Assembly: GCF_002980555.1 (NCBI RefSeq)
Contig: NZ_PVBT01000002.1
Coordinates: 372,001 to 436,000 of the forward strand
Origin: Phyllobacterium myrsinacearum
GTDB lineage: Bacteria > Pseudomonadota > Alphaproteobacteria > Rhizobiales > Rhizobiaceae
Length of the DNA: 64,000 bases
Direction: 5' to 3'
Shown one piece after another: positions 34,374 to 43,844 of this stretch (its first letter is position 1; each line of letters begins with the position of its first letter). The position numbers and the translations under genes were made by a program. The notes under the pieces were generated by a model. That model was given only the letters and a program-made list of their open reading frames with translations, was not told where the DNA came from and did no database searches.

Positions 34374-36274
34374 TACAGGAAGCCAATCGAAATCCACGGG
34401 ACGGCAGCCACGAGAATGATGCCGAGAATAAGGGCGGCGAGATAGCCCCAGATGGGCCGCATGCCCTCGTCGGGATTGACCCGGCCAATGGCGCAGGCGG
34501 CGTAATAGCCGACGCCGAAGGGCGGGGCGAAAAGGCCGATACCCATCGAAAGGATCACGACCATGGCGTAGTGCACCTCATGCACGCCGACCTGCCGGGC
34601 AATGGGAAACAGCAGCGGGCCGAAAAGCACGATGGCGGGTATGCCTTCCAGAACGCTGCCGAGAATGATGAACGCGACAATCGAAACGGCAAGGAATGTG
34701 ATGGGGCCGCCGGGCAGGCCCGTCATGGCGGCGGCGAGTTCGCGCGAGAAACCGGACTGCGTCAATGCCCAGGCCATGCCGGTCGCCGCGCCGATGATCA
34801 GCAGGATGGCGCCGGAGAGCGAGGCGGTGTCCACCAGCATGGGTTTCAGCCGTGCCCAGTCGAATTGCCTGTAGATGAAAAGCCCCGCCACGATGGAGTA
34901 GACAATGCCGATGGTCGATACTTCCGTCGCCGTCGCCACACCCTCAACGACGGAAGCTCGGATGATGAAGGGAAGCGCCAGGGCGGGCAGGGCGATGACA
35001 AAAGCCCGACCGATCTGCCGCCCGGTAGCGCGCGTGACATGCGACAGGTCCTCATGGCGGTAGCGGCGCCAGACGACGAAACACAGCATGACGGCCAGGA
35101 CAACGCCGGGTAAGAGGCCGCCGGTGAACAGGGCGGCGATGGACACGCCGGTGACCGAGCCGATGGTGATGAGCACGAGGCTGGGCGGAATGGTTTCCGT
35201 CTGCGCGCCGGTGGCCGAGAGCAGGGCGACCAGATCGCCCGGCTTGGCGCCGCGCGCCTTCATTTCCGGAAACAGCACCGGCGCGACCGCGGCCATATCG
35301 GCGGCCTTGGCGCCCGATATGCCGGAGACGAGGTACATCGCGCCGATCAGCACATAGGAGAGGCCGCCGCGCACATGCCCGAGGAGGCTTGCCAGAAACT
35401 GCACCATGGCACGCGCCATGCCGGTCATTTCGATGAGCACGCCGAGAAACACGAAGAGCGGCACGGCGAGGAGAATGAGGTGCGACATGCCTTCGTCCAT
35501 GCGGCCGATGACCACGATCATCGGCACATTCGTCGTCAGGGCGAGATAGCCGAAGGTGGCAAGGCCGAAGGAAAAGGCAATGGGAACGCCGCTGAGAACG
35601 AGGGCCGCAACGACGCCGACGAAGAAGATCAGCAGATTGATGTTGCCCAGCGGCTTCAAGGAAGGCCCGAGCAGCCAGAAGACAAGTGTCAGCACGCCGA
35701 TAAGGGCAATCGCCGTCACGACATGCCGCAGGTTCGATACCTGAAACAGTTTGATGAGCGCCGAGACGATCATCAATCCGGCGCCAACAGGCAATGCCGC
35801 CGCGCGCCATGCATTGGTTATCTCCAGCGCCGGCGTGGTGATGTAGGTTTCCTCATGCGCGTAGTCATAGGCGGGATAGACGATGAGCAGGAGAAATGCC
35901 ATCGCCCCGACAATGGCGATAACGTCGAAAAACGCCCGGCGCTGCGGGTTCATCATGCCGACCAGCGCCGTCATGCGCATGTGCTCGCCGCGCCGGAATG
36001 CCACCACCGCACCCAGCATGGCGAGCCACAGGAACAGGATCGATGCCAGTTCATCCGACCAGATCAGCGGCTGATGCACGACATAGCGGGCGATGATGCC
36101 CGCAAACAGGATGACCACCTCGGCAACAACGAGGACTGCCACGGGAAACTCGACGAGATGGCCAAGCAGCCGGTCGAGTTTCGACGCGATGGAATGGTCA
36201 TTGCGGGGCGGGGGAGAAAGAATGCTTTCGCCCTCCGCCGCCACGGCGCCTTCGGTCAGTCTGAGCCCTGCCAT
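34373..36274 (-). CDS. TRAP transporter fused small/large permease (DctQM)
   Basis: A 633-residue fusion of the four-helix DctQ subunit (residues about 40-190; includes RYVVHQPLIWSDELASILFLW) and the twelve-helix DctM channel (residues about 210-630; includes GVPIAFSFGLATFGYLALTT, AVPLFVFLGVLIEMTG and GATGMAWALTQ). The start at 36274 follows the DctP stop by 11 bases. TRAP systems import carboxylates (dicarboxylates, sugar acids, hydroxy or aromatic acids) using a sodium gradient. The fused arrangement is less common than separate DctQ and DctM genes. Confidence 0.9.
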   Translation of the reverse strand: MAGLRLTEGAVAAEGESILSPPPRNDHSIASKLDRLLGHLVEFPVAVLVVAEVVILFAGIIARYVVHQPLIWSDELASILFLWLAMLGAVVAFRRGEHMRMTALVGMMNPQRRAFFDVIAIVGAMAFLLLIVYPAYDYAHEETYITTPALEITNAWRAAALPVGAGLMIVSALIKLFQVSNLRHVVTAIALIGVLTLVFWLLGPSLKPLGNINLLIFFVGVVAALVLSGVPIAFSFGLATFGYLALTTNVPMIVVIGRMDEGMSHLILLAVPLFVFLGVLIEMTGMARAMVQFLASLLGHVRGGLSYVLIGAMYLVSGISGAKAADMAAVAPVLFPEMKARGAKPGDLVALLSATGAQTETIPPSLVLITIGSVTGVSIAALFTGGLLPGVVLAVMLCFVVWRRYRHEDLSHVTRATGRQIGRAFVIALPALALPFIIRASVVEGVATATEVSTIGIVYSIVAGLFIYRQFDWARLKPMLVDTASLSGAILLIIGAATGMAWALTQSGFSRELAAAMTGLPGGPITFLAVSIVAFIILGSVLEGIPAIVLFGPLLFPIARQVGVHEVHYAMVVILSMGIGLFAPPFGVGYYAACAIGRVNPDEGMRPIWGYLAALILGIILVAAVPWISIGFL

Positions 36275-36285
36275 CGGGTTCGCCC

Positions 36286-37302
36286 CTATGCCAGCTGGCC
36301 GACGACTTTTTCCAGAAGACCCCAGGCCTCCTCGCCATACTTGCCCTTCCATTCGGAATAGAAGCCTGCCTTGCGCAGGGCATCGCGGAAGGGCACCGGG
36401 TCCGGCGTGTTGAATTCAAGGCCCTTGGTTTTCAGATCGGCCTGCAGGGTTTCGGTGAGCTTGGCCACATCGTCGCGTTCGGCAAGACCGGCGGCATTGA
36501 TGTGCTTGGCAACGACGGTCCTGATATCGTCGGGCAAAGCTTCCCAGGCGCGGCGGTTCGACAGGAACCAGAAACCGTCCCACATATGGCTGGTCAGGGA
36601 ACAGTATTTCTGCACTTCATAGAGTTTGGCCGTCGAAATGATGGCGAGCGGGTTTTCCTGCCCCTCGACAACTTTGGTCTGCAGCGAGGAGTATACCTCG
36701 TTGAAGTTGATGCTGGCGGGCGATGACTGGAAAGCGGTGAACATGGAGGTCCACAACGGGCTGACGGGAACACGGATCTTGAAGTTCTTCAGATCATCCG
36801 GGGCGACGATCGGCTTGGTGCTCGACGTGATGTGGCGGAAGCCGTTGTCCCAGATCTTTTCCATGGCGACCAGATTGGATTTCTCGATCTGCTTGCGCAC
36901 ATGGGCGCCGAGATCGCCATCCATCGCCTTCCAGACGGTGGCGCTGTCAGGGAAGGCAAAGCCGATACCATTGATGGACGCGGCCGGAACGAGGGTCGAC
37001 AGGATCAGGCCGGAAAGCGTGAAGAACTCCACCGCGCCGGAGCGGAGCTGGCTGAGCGTATCCGTATCGGAGCCAAGCTGGCTCGACGGGAAGATCGACA
37101 GCTCGAAGCGTCCGCCGGTCTCCGCCTTGATCTTGTCGGCGGCTTCCTGCGCCCGGATGTTCATCGGGTGGGACACCGGCAGGTTGTTGGCGTACTTATA
37201 GGAAAATTCCGCCGCATGCGCCGGACGGCGCATGATGAAGGGGCTGGCAACAAGGGTTGCCGCGGTGCCGGCCAGGACCTGGCGGCGTGACAGATTGTTC
37301 AT
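36286..37302 (-). CDS. TRAP transporter periplasmic binding protein (DctP, Tat signal)
   Basis: A 338-residue DctP-family binding protein. The start at 37302 has GGGAGGA upstream and gives a twin-arginine signal (NLSRRQVLAGTAATLVASP), with cleavage near AHAAEF. The DctP family region SSQLGSDTDTLSQLRSGAVE and the conserved carboxylate-binding Arg region LKNFKIRVP are present. It is the first gene of the operon dctP-dctQM-SDR-PPC-SDR, divergent from an IclR regulator. Confidence 0.9.
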   Translation of the reverse strand: MNNLSRRQVLAGTAATLVASPFIMRRPAHAAEFSYKYANNLPVSHPMNIRAQEAADKIKAETGGRFELSIFPSSQLGSDTDTLSQLRSGAVEFFTLSGLILSTLVPAASINGIGFAFPDSATVWKAMDGDLGAHVRKQIEKSNLVAMEKIWDNGFRHITSSTKPIVAPDDLKNFKIRVPVSPLWTSMFTAFQSSPASINFNEVYSSLQTKVVEGQENPLAIISTAKLYEVQKYCSLTSHMWDGFWFLSNRRAWEALPDDIRTVVAKHINAAGLAERDDVAKLTETLQADLKTKGLEFNTPDPVPFRDALRKAGFYSEWKGKYGEEAWGLLEKVVGQLA

Positions 37303-37385
37303 GTGATTCCTCCCGAACAGCGTGGCGCATCCCACGGACCTCATTGAACAGATGCAACCTCCATTGCGCCAATTCAAATCACAGG

Positions 37386-37398
37386 TCCATATTGTAGA
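37386..37398. promoter_or_regulatory. IclR-type operator copy upstream of the TRAP operon
   Basis: TCCATATTGTAGA matches 12 of 13 bases of the reverse complement of the palindrome at 37489-37507. It lies about 85 bases upstream of the dctP start, where it could control the TRAP operon. Confidence 0.55.
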
Positions 37399-37488
37399 AT
37401 GCATTTCCTCCTTGAATTGGATAAAACCATAAACAAATACTGGCATCTTGCAATAATTTTTATGCCATAGTTCAATAGATCAATAAAA

Positions 37489-37507
37489 TGATCCACAATA
37501 TGGATCA
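37489..37507. promoter_or_regulatory. IclR-type palindromic operator next to the regulator gene
   Basis: TGATCCACAATATGGATCA has perfect 7-base arms around a 5-base centre and lies 19 bases upstream of the IclR start. Position and symmetry fit IclR autoregulation, and a related copy at 37386 links it to the TRAP operon. Confidence 0.65.
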
Positions 37508-37525
37508 AAATGCGTGTGGGAGAGC

Positions 37526-38395
37526 ATGGAAGAAAAGATGACGGCACCCGCCAGTCTCAACGGATCGCAAAGTGTCGACAGGGCACTCGGACTTCTCAGT
37601 CTTGTCAGCTATTTCGGCGATCAGGGCGGGTCGCTGAGCGAGATTGTCGAGCAGGGCGGCCTCAACAAGCCGACAACACGGCGGCTGCTGCTCGCGCTCA
37701 TCCGCTCGGGGCTGGTCGAACAGGATGCGCAGACCCGGCGTTATTATCTCGGACAGGAAGCCTATGTGCTGGGAACGCTCGCCACCCGCCGATATGGCCT
37801 GTTGCAGATCACGCGCGATAGCCTCAGCATCCTCTCCGCCAAGACGCAGGATACCAGTTTTCTCTCCATCCAGCGCGAGACCTACGCCGTGTGCCTGCAC
37901 CGGGAAGAGGGCACCTATCCCATCCGCACCCATGCGCTGCAGGCGGGCTACCGGCATCCTCTCGGCGTCGGCGGCGGTTCCCTGGCGATCCTTGCAACGA
38001 TGCCGGATGACGAGATCGAAATCATCCTGGCCGCCAACGAGACGGTGCTGCTTGCCGATTACCCCAATCTTCCGCCGTGGCAGATCAGGGAGGATATCGC
38101 GGCAACGCGGGAACAGGGTTTTGCCCTTAATCCGGGACGTATTCTGGCCAATTCCTGGGGCATCGGCGTTGCGATCCATTTTCCCGATGGAAGGGCGGCC
38201 GGGGCGTTGAGCATCGCGGCGATCGACAGCCGCATGCAACCGGCGCGCCAGCAGGAACTGGCGGAACTGATGCGCATCGAGGCGAAAAAGATCGAGGCGC
38301 GGCTGGCCCATCTGCAGCCGCTCAACGACCGGCCGAAACGGGCACCGGCGGCTGGCGGGAAATCCAGAGCAAGACCCGAACGGATGAAAGCATGA
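37526..38395 (+). CDS. IclR-family transcriptional regulator
   Basis: A 289-residue IclR regulator. The winged HTH spans residues about 14-75 (QSVDRALGLLSLVSYFGDQG, then GLNKPTTRRLLLALIRSGLV), followed by the GAF-like effector domain (YPIRTHALQAGYRHPLGVGG). The ATG at 37526 has GGGAG just upstream; a GTG at 37514 and an ATG at 37538 are alternatives. It is divergent from the TRAP operon, and its last four bases overlap the acyl-CoA synthetase gene, so it probably controls both. Confidence 0.88.
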   Translation: MEEKMTAPASLNGSQSVDRALGLLSLVSYFGDQGGSLSEIVEQGGLNKPTTRRLLLALIRSGLVEQDAQTRRYYLGQEAYVLGTLATRRYGLLQITRDSLSILSAKTQDTSFLSIQRETYAVCLHREEGTYPIRTHALQAGYRHPLGVGGGSLAILATMPDDEIEIILAANETVLLADYPNLPPWQIREDIAATREQGFALNPGRILANSWGIGVAIHFPDGRAAGALSIAAIDSRMQPARQQELAELMRIEAKKIEARLAHLQPLNDRPKRAPAAGGKSRARPERMKA

Positions 38396-39999
38396 GCAGC
38401 AAGGATGCGGCCGGGATGACAGCCATGTCGAAACGCGTGATGAACCTGTCGGGTTTCCTGGCGCAGACCGCGCGCCGCCTGCCTGAGGAAACGGGTTTCG
38501 TCTGGGGTGAGAAAAGCTGGAGCTGGAGCGCGCTGCAGCGGCGTGTCGATGCCATGGCTGCGGCACTGCACAGCGAATTCGGTGTCGTCAAGGGTGACCG
38601 CATTCTGATCCAGTCGCAGAACTGCAATCAGATGTTCGAATCGATGTTCGCCTGTTTCCAGCTGGGCGCCGTCTGGGTGCCCGCGAATTTCCGCCAGACG
38701 CCGGATGAGGTCGCCTACCTCGCCAAGGCGAGCGGAGCCAAGGGCATGATCTGCGGCCACCTCTTTCCCGATCATGCCGCGGCAAGCCGGGACATGAATC
38801 CCGGTCTCGCCTTCGTCATTGCCATCGGCAAGGCGGATTTCGGCGACGATTATGATGATATCGTCGCCCGCTTTGACGGCGCCAAGGTTGCCACCGCCTC
38901 CGTCGATCATGACGATCCCTGCTGGTTCTTCTTTACATCGGGCACGACGGGGCGGCCCAAGGCGGCTGTCCTCACCCATGGCCAGATGGCATTCGTCATC
39001 ACCAATCATTTGTGCGATCTGATGCCCGGCACCACGGAAAAAGATGCTTCGCTGGTGGTTGCGCCGCTGTCGCATGGTGCGGGTATTCACCAACTGACCC
39101 AGGTGGCACGGGGGTCGAAGACAATCCTGCTCCCGACGGAGAAGTTTGACGTTGCCGAGGCGTGGCGGCTGGTCGAGACATGGCGCGTGACCAACATGTT
39201 CACGGTGCCGACGATCCTGAAAATGCTGACAGAACACCCGTCCGTGCATGAGCGTGACCATTCATCCCTGCGCTATGTGATCTATGCGGGCGCGCCCATG
39301 TACCGGAGCGACCAGATTCATGCGTTGAAAACGCTTGGGCCGGTGCTCGTGCAGTATTTCGGCCTCGGCGAGGTGACCGGCAACATCACGGTGCTGCCGC
39401 CTGCCTATCATACGACGCAGGATGGTCCCGATGCACGGATCGGCACCTGCGGCTTTGCGCGGACCGGCATGCAGATCGCCATTCAGGACGACACCGGCCA
39501 GGAGGTCAAACCGGGCGAAACCGGCGAGATCTGCGTCATCGGGCCGGCGGTGTTTGCGGGCTATTACGATAACCCCGACGCCAATGCGAAAGCCTTTCGC
39601 GATGGCTGGTTCCGGACCGGCGATCTCGGCCACATGGACGAGGCGGGTTTCGTCTATATCACTGGCCGGGCGTCCGACATGTACATCTCCGGCGGTTCCA
39701 ACGTCTATCCGCGCGAGATCGAGGAAAAGATACTCACCCATCCCGATATCAGCGAGGCGGCGGTGCTGGGCATTCCCGATCCGGTGTGGGGTGAGGTCGG
39801 ACTGGCGGTCTGTGTTGCCCGCTCCGGCAGCGCGCCGGATGGCGAGGCTGTCATGGCGTGGCTGAACGGCAAGATGGCGCGCTATAAACTGCCCAAGCGT
39901 TTCATCTTCTGGCCGGATATGCCCAAATCCGCTTACGGCAAGATCGCCAAGAAGCTCATCAGGGAAGAACTGATCCGGCGGGGTGAGCTGGACAGCTGA
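38392..39999 (+). CDS. AMP-forming acyl-CoA synthetase
   Basis: A 535-residue ANL-superfamily ligase that activates a carboxylic acid to its CoA thioester. P-loop FFFTSGTTGRPKAAVLTHG lies near residue 183; the acyl-binding/AMP region YFGLGEVTG, hinge motif GWFRTGDLGHMDEAGF, and the catalytic Lys in KSAYGKIAKKLI near the C-terminus are all present. The family includes fatty-acid, benzoate/cyclohexane-carboxylate and other acid ligases. The overlap with iclR and the nearby TRAP acid importer make the imported acid the probable substrate. Confidence 0.88.
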   Translation: MSSKDAAGMTAMSKRVMNLSGFLAQTARRLPEETGFVWGEKSWSWSALQRRVDAMAAALHSEFGVVKGDRILIQSQNCNQMFESMFACFQLGAVWVPANFRQTPDEVAYLAKASGAKGMICGHLFPDHAAASRDMNPGLAFVIAIGKADFGDDYDDIVARFDGAKVATASVDHDDPCWFFFTSGTTGRPKAAVLTHGQMAFVITNHLCDLMPGTTEKDASLVVAPLSHGAGIHQLTQVARGSKTILLPTEKFDVAEAWRLVETWRVTNMFTVPTILKMLTEHPSVHERDHSSLRYVIYAGAPMYRSDQIHALKTLGPVLVQYFGLGEVTGNITVLPPAYHTTQDGPDARIGTCGFARTGMQIAIQDDTGQEVKPGETGEICVIGPAVFAGYYDNPDANAKAFRDGWFRTGDLGHMDEAGFVYITGRASDMYISGGSNVYPREIEEKILTHPDISEAAVLGIPDPVWGEVGLAVCVARSGSAPDGEAVMAWLNGKMARYKLPKRFIFWPDMPKSAYGKIAKKLIREELIRRGELDS

Positions 40000-40001
40000 G
40001 T

Positions 40002-40625
40002 TCATTCCAGCATCCGCGCCTTCACCAGATAGCGCATCGGCCCCGGCGTCGCGGCATTGAATGGCCAGCAGGTGGCAAGAACCAGATTCTTGCCGCCTGC
40101 ATTGGTATCGATGCCGGATTGATCCCAGCGAACGACAGAGGTTTCCGTGACCTGATAGGTGAAAACCTTGCCGTCCCGCCGGGTAATGCGGACCGCATCG
40201 CCGATCTGCACGTCCTTCAGAAAGGCAAAATGCGTGTCGCGGTGTGCGGCGTAGACTGCCGTACCGTTTTCGCCGGCTTCGGCGCTGCGGTTGACATGGC
40301 CGGGACCGAAGGCCAGAGCCTGTCCGCTTGCCCCGTGCAGGGCGATGGAGGTTTCGCCAATGCGCGGAAACTCAAGCCGCGCAACCGGCCAGGTATCCGC
40401 CCATGACCAGGGCTTCACAGACTGACCGGTTTCGATGCTCCGGGTGAAGGCGCGGTCGAGAAGTACCTGCGCCACCATGGCTTTCGCGTGAATCCACAGG
40501 CCCTGGCTGAGCAGTATCAGGCCAACCAGAGCCATCACAGCCATTCCTGCCCGGAGGGCAGGGCGGAAAACCGCCCTGCCTTTCCACTCGGAGATGCCGT
40601 GCCGTGTGTTGATCGCGCGCATCAT
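40002..40625 (-). CDS. Class GN (Gram-negative) sortase
   Basis: A 207-residue sortase with an N-terminal membrane anchor (AGMAVMALVGLILLSQGLWI) and the catalytic residues His128 (YAAHRDTHF), Cys186 (LATCWPFNA) and Arg198 (PMRYLV). The WSWADTWPVARLEFPRIG segment is characteristic of proteobacterial class GN sortases. It overlaps by four bases the gene for a protein with a C-terminal LPQTA sorting signal, its expected substrate. It would act on the periplasmic side of the inner membrane. Confidence 0.95.
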   Translation of the reverse strand: MMRAINTRHGISEWKGRAVFRPALRAGMAVMALVGLILLSQGLWIHAKAMVAQVLLDRAFTRSIETGQSVKPWSWADTWPVARLEFPRIGETSIALHGASGQALAFGPGHVNRSAEAGENGTAVYAAHRDTHFAFLKDVQIGDAVRITRRDGKVFTYQVTETSVVRWDQSGIDTNAGGKNLVLATCWPFNAATPGPMRYLVKARMLE

Positions 40626-42886
40626 GCGTTCCCCCTTGTCTTGCGGGTGATGAAGAACAGCCCGGCGCTGGCGAGGAGCAGCATCAAACCGGCGATCATG
40701 CGCAGTTCCGCGTCGGTCGCCGTCTGCGGCAGGGGCAGTTCATCGGCTGGAGCCTGCTGAATAACCGGCTTCTTGCCTGCCGCCAGTTTTGCCAGCTGGA
40801 TGTCCGAGCCGTTGTCGAGGCTGGCCTTGCGCGATGCCTGTTCACCGAACACCTTGTCGAAATCCCAGCCTGCCGGGAGATTGAGCGGGACGTCGGCGCG
40901 GGTCAGCGGCTTGTCCTGCGCCCGTGACGGGGTCTTGTCGACGGCAACCAGACTGGTCAGGCGTGAGACGAGACTGTTTTCAAGGGCGAGTTTCAGGATG
41001 CGCTTGTCGGCTTCGTCACGGCTGATCTTGCCAAGGGTGCTTTCGACTTCCGCGTCGGAAATCTTGCGGCGGGCCCAGAGCTTTGACAGGCCTTCGCCTT
41101 CCGCGGCCTTGGCAACCGGCAGTGTAACCTCCCATGGCTGCGTGCCGATCATGCCCTTGACTGTCAGTGTGCCGGAGAGCGAACCGAGCCTGGCGGCAAT
41201 GACGAGCGGCTCGCCGCGGTAGAGATCAGGCAGGATGGCGGGTGTCACATCGGCATTGCCGGCCGAGAAGGTGGCGCTGAGGTTGGTAATGACAGGGCTT
41301 TCAAGCTTGGCAAAGAGCGAGCGCATGCGCTCATCGACCTGATCCGTCGAGCCGATGGAGGTGAAGGTGCCACGGCCAAGTTCAGCGGCGCGGTTCATCA
41401 GATAGTTGTTGGGAGCCGAGCCGATGCCGACCATGAAGACCCGCGAACGGCCGAGCCTCGCGGCAATGGTATCGAGCAGTTGCTGTTCGTTGCCGATGGC
41501 GCCGTCGGTGAGGAACACGATCTGGCGGACAAAGGACTGATCATTGGGGCGCCGGTCGTTAAGGGCTGCTTCCAGCGGTGCAAGCATTTCCGTGCCGCCG
41601 GATGCTTCGAGGTCACCGACAAACTCGCGGGCGGTGGACACGTTTTCGCGATCGGCGGCAACGGTATCCTGGAACAGCGAGGTCATGGTGTCGTCGAAGC
41701 GGATGACGTTGAAGCGGTCAGCGGGCTTGAGACGGCTCAAGGCATAGTCAAGGCTGGCCTTGGCCTGATTCATCGAGGTGCCGCCCATCGAACCGGAATT
41801 GTCGATGACAAAGACGATTTCGCGCGGGCGCTGTTCCTGCTTCTGTTGGGCAACCGGCGGCGTGACATAGGCGAGCGCATAGTCATGCTTGCCGACCGTT
41901 TCGCGGAACAGGCCGACAGCGGGTGCCTTGGCATTTTGCGGCTTCCAGGTCAGTTCAAAGTCACGGTCGGCGTGGTTGTCGCCTGCCAGCGCGATGACCT
42001 GCGTCTGGGCATCGATGGTTTCGGTGTTGACGGCATGGTGATGGCTCTTCACCTCGCCCAGGGCAAATCCAGCCTGCAGGCGGACCTTGATGCTGACCGG
42101 GTTGACCGGGGCATTGACGCGCGGATCAAGCACGGGCGGTGTGATCTTGCTGCGATCGGCAACCGGATCGGCCGTAGTGCCCCAGCCGGAACCATCGGCC
42201 GCGAGGTCTGCGGTCTGCGTGATCGGTGCAGGATTGTAGCGCGGAGCGACAACCAGCGGTACGCGCAGCGAGAATTCGTCGCCGGACAGGCGCACGGGCT
42301 CCTGATAATCGATCTGGACAACAACCTGCTCGTGCGGGCCGATATTGGCGACGGAATTGGTGAAAAGATTCGGCCGCTGCTGCTCGATCAGGCTGGCTTT
42401 CCGGCCGGATGCCTTCGCTGTTTCATAGATGGCCTTGGCTTCCTTCTTTTCCTTGATATCACCGACGATGACGCGCTTGCCGACAACCATTTTCAGCGCA
42501 TGCACTGCACTGTCTTCCGGCAGCGGATAGGCATAGACCGCCTCGACCCAGCCATTGGACGGGTTGCTGAATATCTGGGTGATGCGGGCGCGTGCCGTCG
42601 GGCCGCTGACGACGATGTCAACATCCGTGGCGACGCGCGGCGCTTCGACGTAGCGGCTGGCTTCCGCGCTTTTCAGCAGAAGCGTGCCGGATTTGACGTC
42701 ATCAAGGGTGACAAGCGGCGATTGGGCGGTTTCGGCATGCGCCGTTACCAGGCTGAAAAAGAATATCGCGAGCGCAATGAATGGCAGACCAACGATGTTG
42801 ATCAACCAGAGTGCCTGGCAGGTACGGCGCAGCCAATGGGGCATGGCTTGGGGAGATTGCTGGGTATGGAAGGTTGCGGTTTTCAT
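40622..42886 (-). CDS. Sortase target protein with VIT and vWA domains and LPQTA tail
   Basis: A 754-residue surface/periplasmic protein of the inter-alpha-trypsin-inhibitor type. It has a long signal/anchor (IVGLPFIALAIFFFSLVTAH, residues 31-50), a VIT domain (about 75-200), and a vWA domain (about 355-530) with the MIDAS Asp362-x-Ser364-x-Ser366 in VIDNSGSMGG. The C-terminus carries a full sorting signal: LPQTA at 719-723, a 20-residue hydrophobic stretch, then a basic RKTRGNA tail. The start at 42886 has AGGAG eight bases upstream. It matches the proteobacterial sortase-target family in plan and in its operon with the class GN sortase. Confidence 0.93.
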   Translation of the reverse strand: MKTATFHTQQSPQAMPHWLRRTCQALWLINIVGLPFIALAIFFFSLVTAHAETAQSPLVTLDDVKSGTLLLKSAEASRYVEAPRVATDVDIVVSGPTARARITQIFSNPSNGWVEAVYAYPLPEDSAVHALKMVVGKRVIVGDIKEKKEAKAIYETAKASGRKASLIEQQRPNLFTNSVANIGPHEQVVVQIDYQEPVRLSGDEFSLRVPLVVAPRYNPAPITQTADLAADGSGWGTTADPVADRSKITPPVLDPRVNAPVNPVSIKVRLQAGFALGEVKSHHHAVNTETIDAQTQVIALAGDNHADRDFELTWKPQNAKAPAVGLFRETVGKHDYALAYVTPPVAQQKQEQRPREIVFVIDNSGSMGGTSMNQAKASLDYALSRLKPADRFNVIRFDDTMTSLFQDTVAADRENVSTAREFVGDLEASGGTEMLAPLEAALNDRRPNDQSFVRQIVFLTDGAIGNEQQLLDTIAARLGRSRVFMVGIGSAPNNYLMNRAAELGRGTFTSIGSTDQVDERMRSLFAKLESPVITNLSATFSAGNADVTPAILPDLYRGEPLVIAARLGSLSGTLTVKGMIGTQPWEVTLPVAKAAEGEGLSKLWARRKISDAEVESTLGKISRDEADKRILKLALENSLVSRLTSLVAVDKTPSRAQDKPLTRADVPLNLPAGWDFDKVFGEQASRKASLDNGSDIQLAKLAAGKKPVIQQAPADELPLPQTATDAELRMIAGLMLLLASAGLFFITRKTRGNA

Positions 42887-43064
42887 CGGGAAAGCTCCTG
42901 TTGGTGCTCCCATCGGGAAGCTTTCCCCATTTCATACACGGGCCTTTTTGCCGCCAGCGTAAGCTTCGGGAATGTTCCGCACGGCCCCGTCACGAGAGGT
43001 CTTGCTCCCGACGGCCTTGTGTGGATATGTGAAGGAATGTACGTGATTTGACGGGAGCGGGGAT

Positions 43065-43844
43065 ATGGCCGGGGACATCGACAGTCAGTTATCGGAGCGG
43101 CAGAACCAGGCCGTCGCCACGAAGATCCGTGAGGAAATGGCGCGGCGCCGGGTTTCGCGGCAGTATCTGGCCGACCAGGCGAAGATCAGCCTGTCCACCC
43201 TGGAAAAGGCGCTTTCCGGCCACCGGCCGTTCACACTGGCAACCACGATCCGGCTTGAAGAGGCACTGGGCATGCGCCTGCGCGCCGCTGATCTGCATGA
43301 TAGCCCGGTTGCGGCAAACAATGGACATGCCAGTGAGGAATTCGGCGCCTATTCCCGTGCGGCTGTGGGATGGATCGAGGGGAGGTACCTGACGTTGCGG
43401 CCGTCCTTTGGCGATCCGAAGGCGATCTTTGCCTATTGCACCGAGATCGGCTGGAACGATGCCGCGTCCAATCTGCGGTTCATCGAAAAGGAACGGCTCG
43501 ATGCGGCCTTTACCCAGCAGGGGACGGTAGCGATCCCGAATCTTTCCGGGCACATCTACCTCGCCACGAACACGTCGGGCCAGCATCGCCTTGTCATCGT
43601 GTCCCGCCCGTCCATTACGGGTGAAATGTACGGCATCCTGACCACATTGCAGGCCGGGCGCGGCGCGCAATTGACACCCGTTGCGGCACCCATAGTGCTG
43701 ATACCGATGGCATCCATGCCGGGCGCGCAGTTCGGGCGCATTACGCCCGATCACGACAGCTACGCGTCTTATCTCGCCTATCTCAAACGCACGGTGGAGG
43801 AGCCGTTTGCCGTGTTCCTCCCCGGGCCTGCCGTTTCCGGTTAG
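43065..43844 (+). CDS. XRE-family HTH regulator, divergent from the sortase operon
   Basis: A 259-residue protein with an N-terminal XRE/Cro-like helix-turn-helix (residues about 17-60; EEMARRRVSRQYLADQAKIS, then LEKALSGHRPF) and a larger C-terminal domain of unknown fold (about 95-255; GWIEGRYLTLRPSFG, then RLVIVSRPSITGEMYG). GGGAGCGGGG just upstream serves as RBS. It is divergent from the sortase/target operon with 178 bases between starts, so it may regulate it. Its stop overlaps the convergent permease gene by four bases. Confidence 0.8.
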   Translation: MAGDIDSQLSERQNQAVATKIREEMARRRVSRQYLADQAKISLSTLEKALSGHRPFTLATTIRLEEALGMRLRAADLHDSPVAANNGHASEEFGAYSRAAVGWIEGRYLTLRPSFGDPKAIFAYCTEIGWNDAASNLRFIEKERLDAAFTQQGTVAIPNLSGHIYLATNTSGQHRLVIVSRPSITGEMYGILTTLQAGRGAQLTPVAAPIVLIPMASMPGAQFGRITPDHDSYASYLAYLKRTVEEPFAVFLPGPAVSG

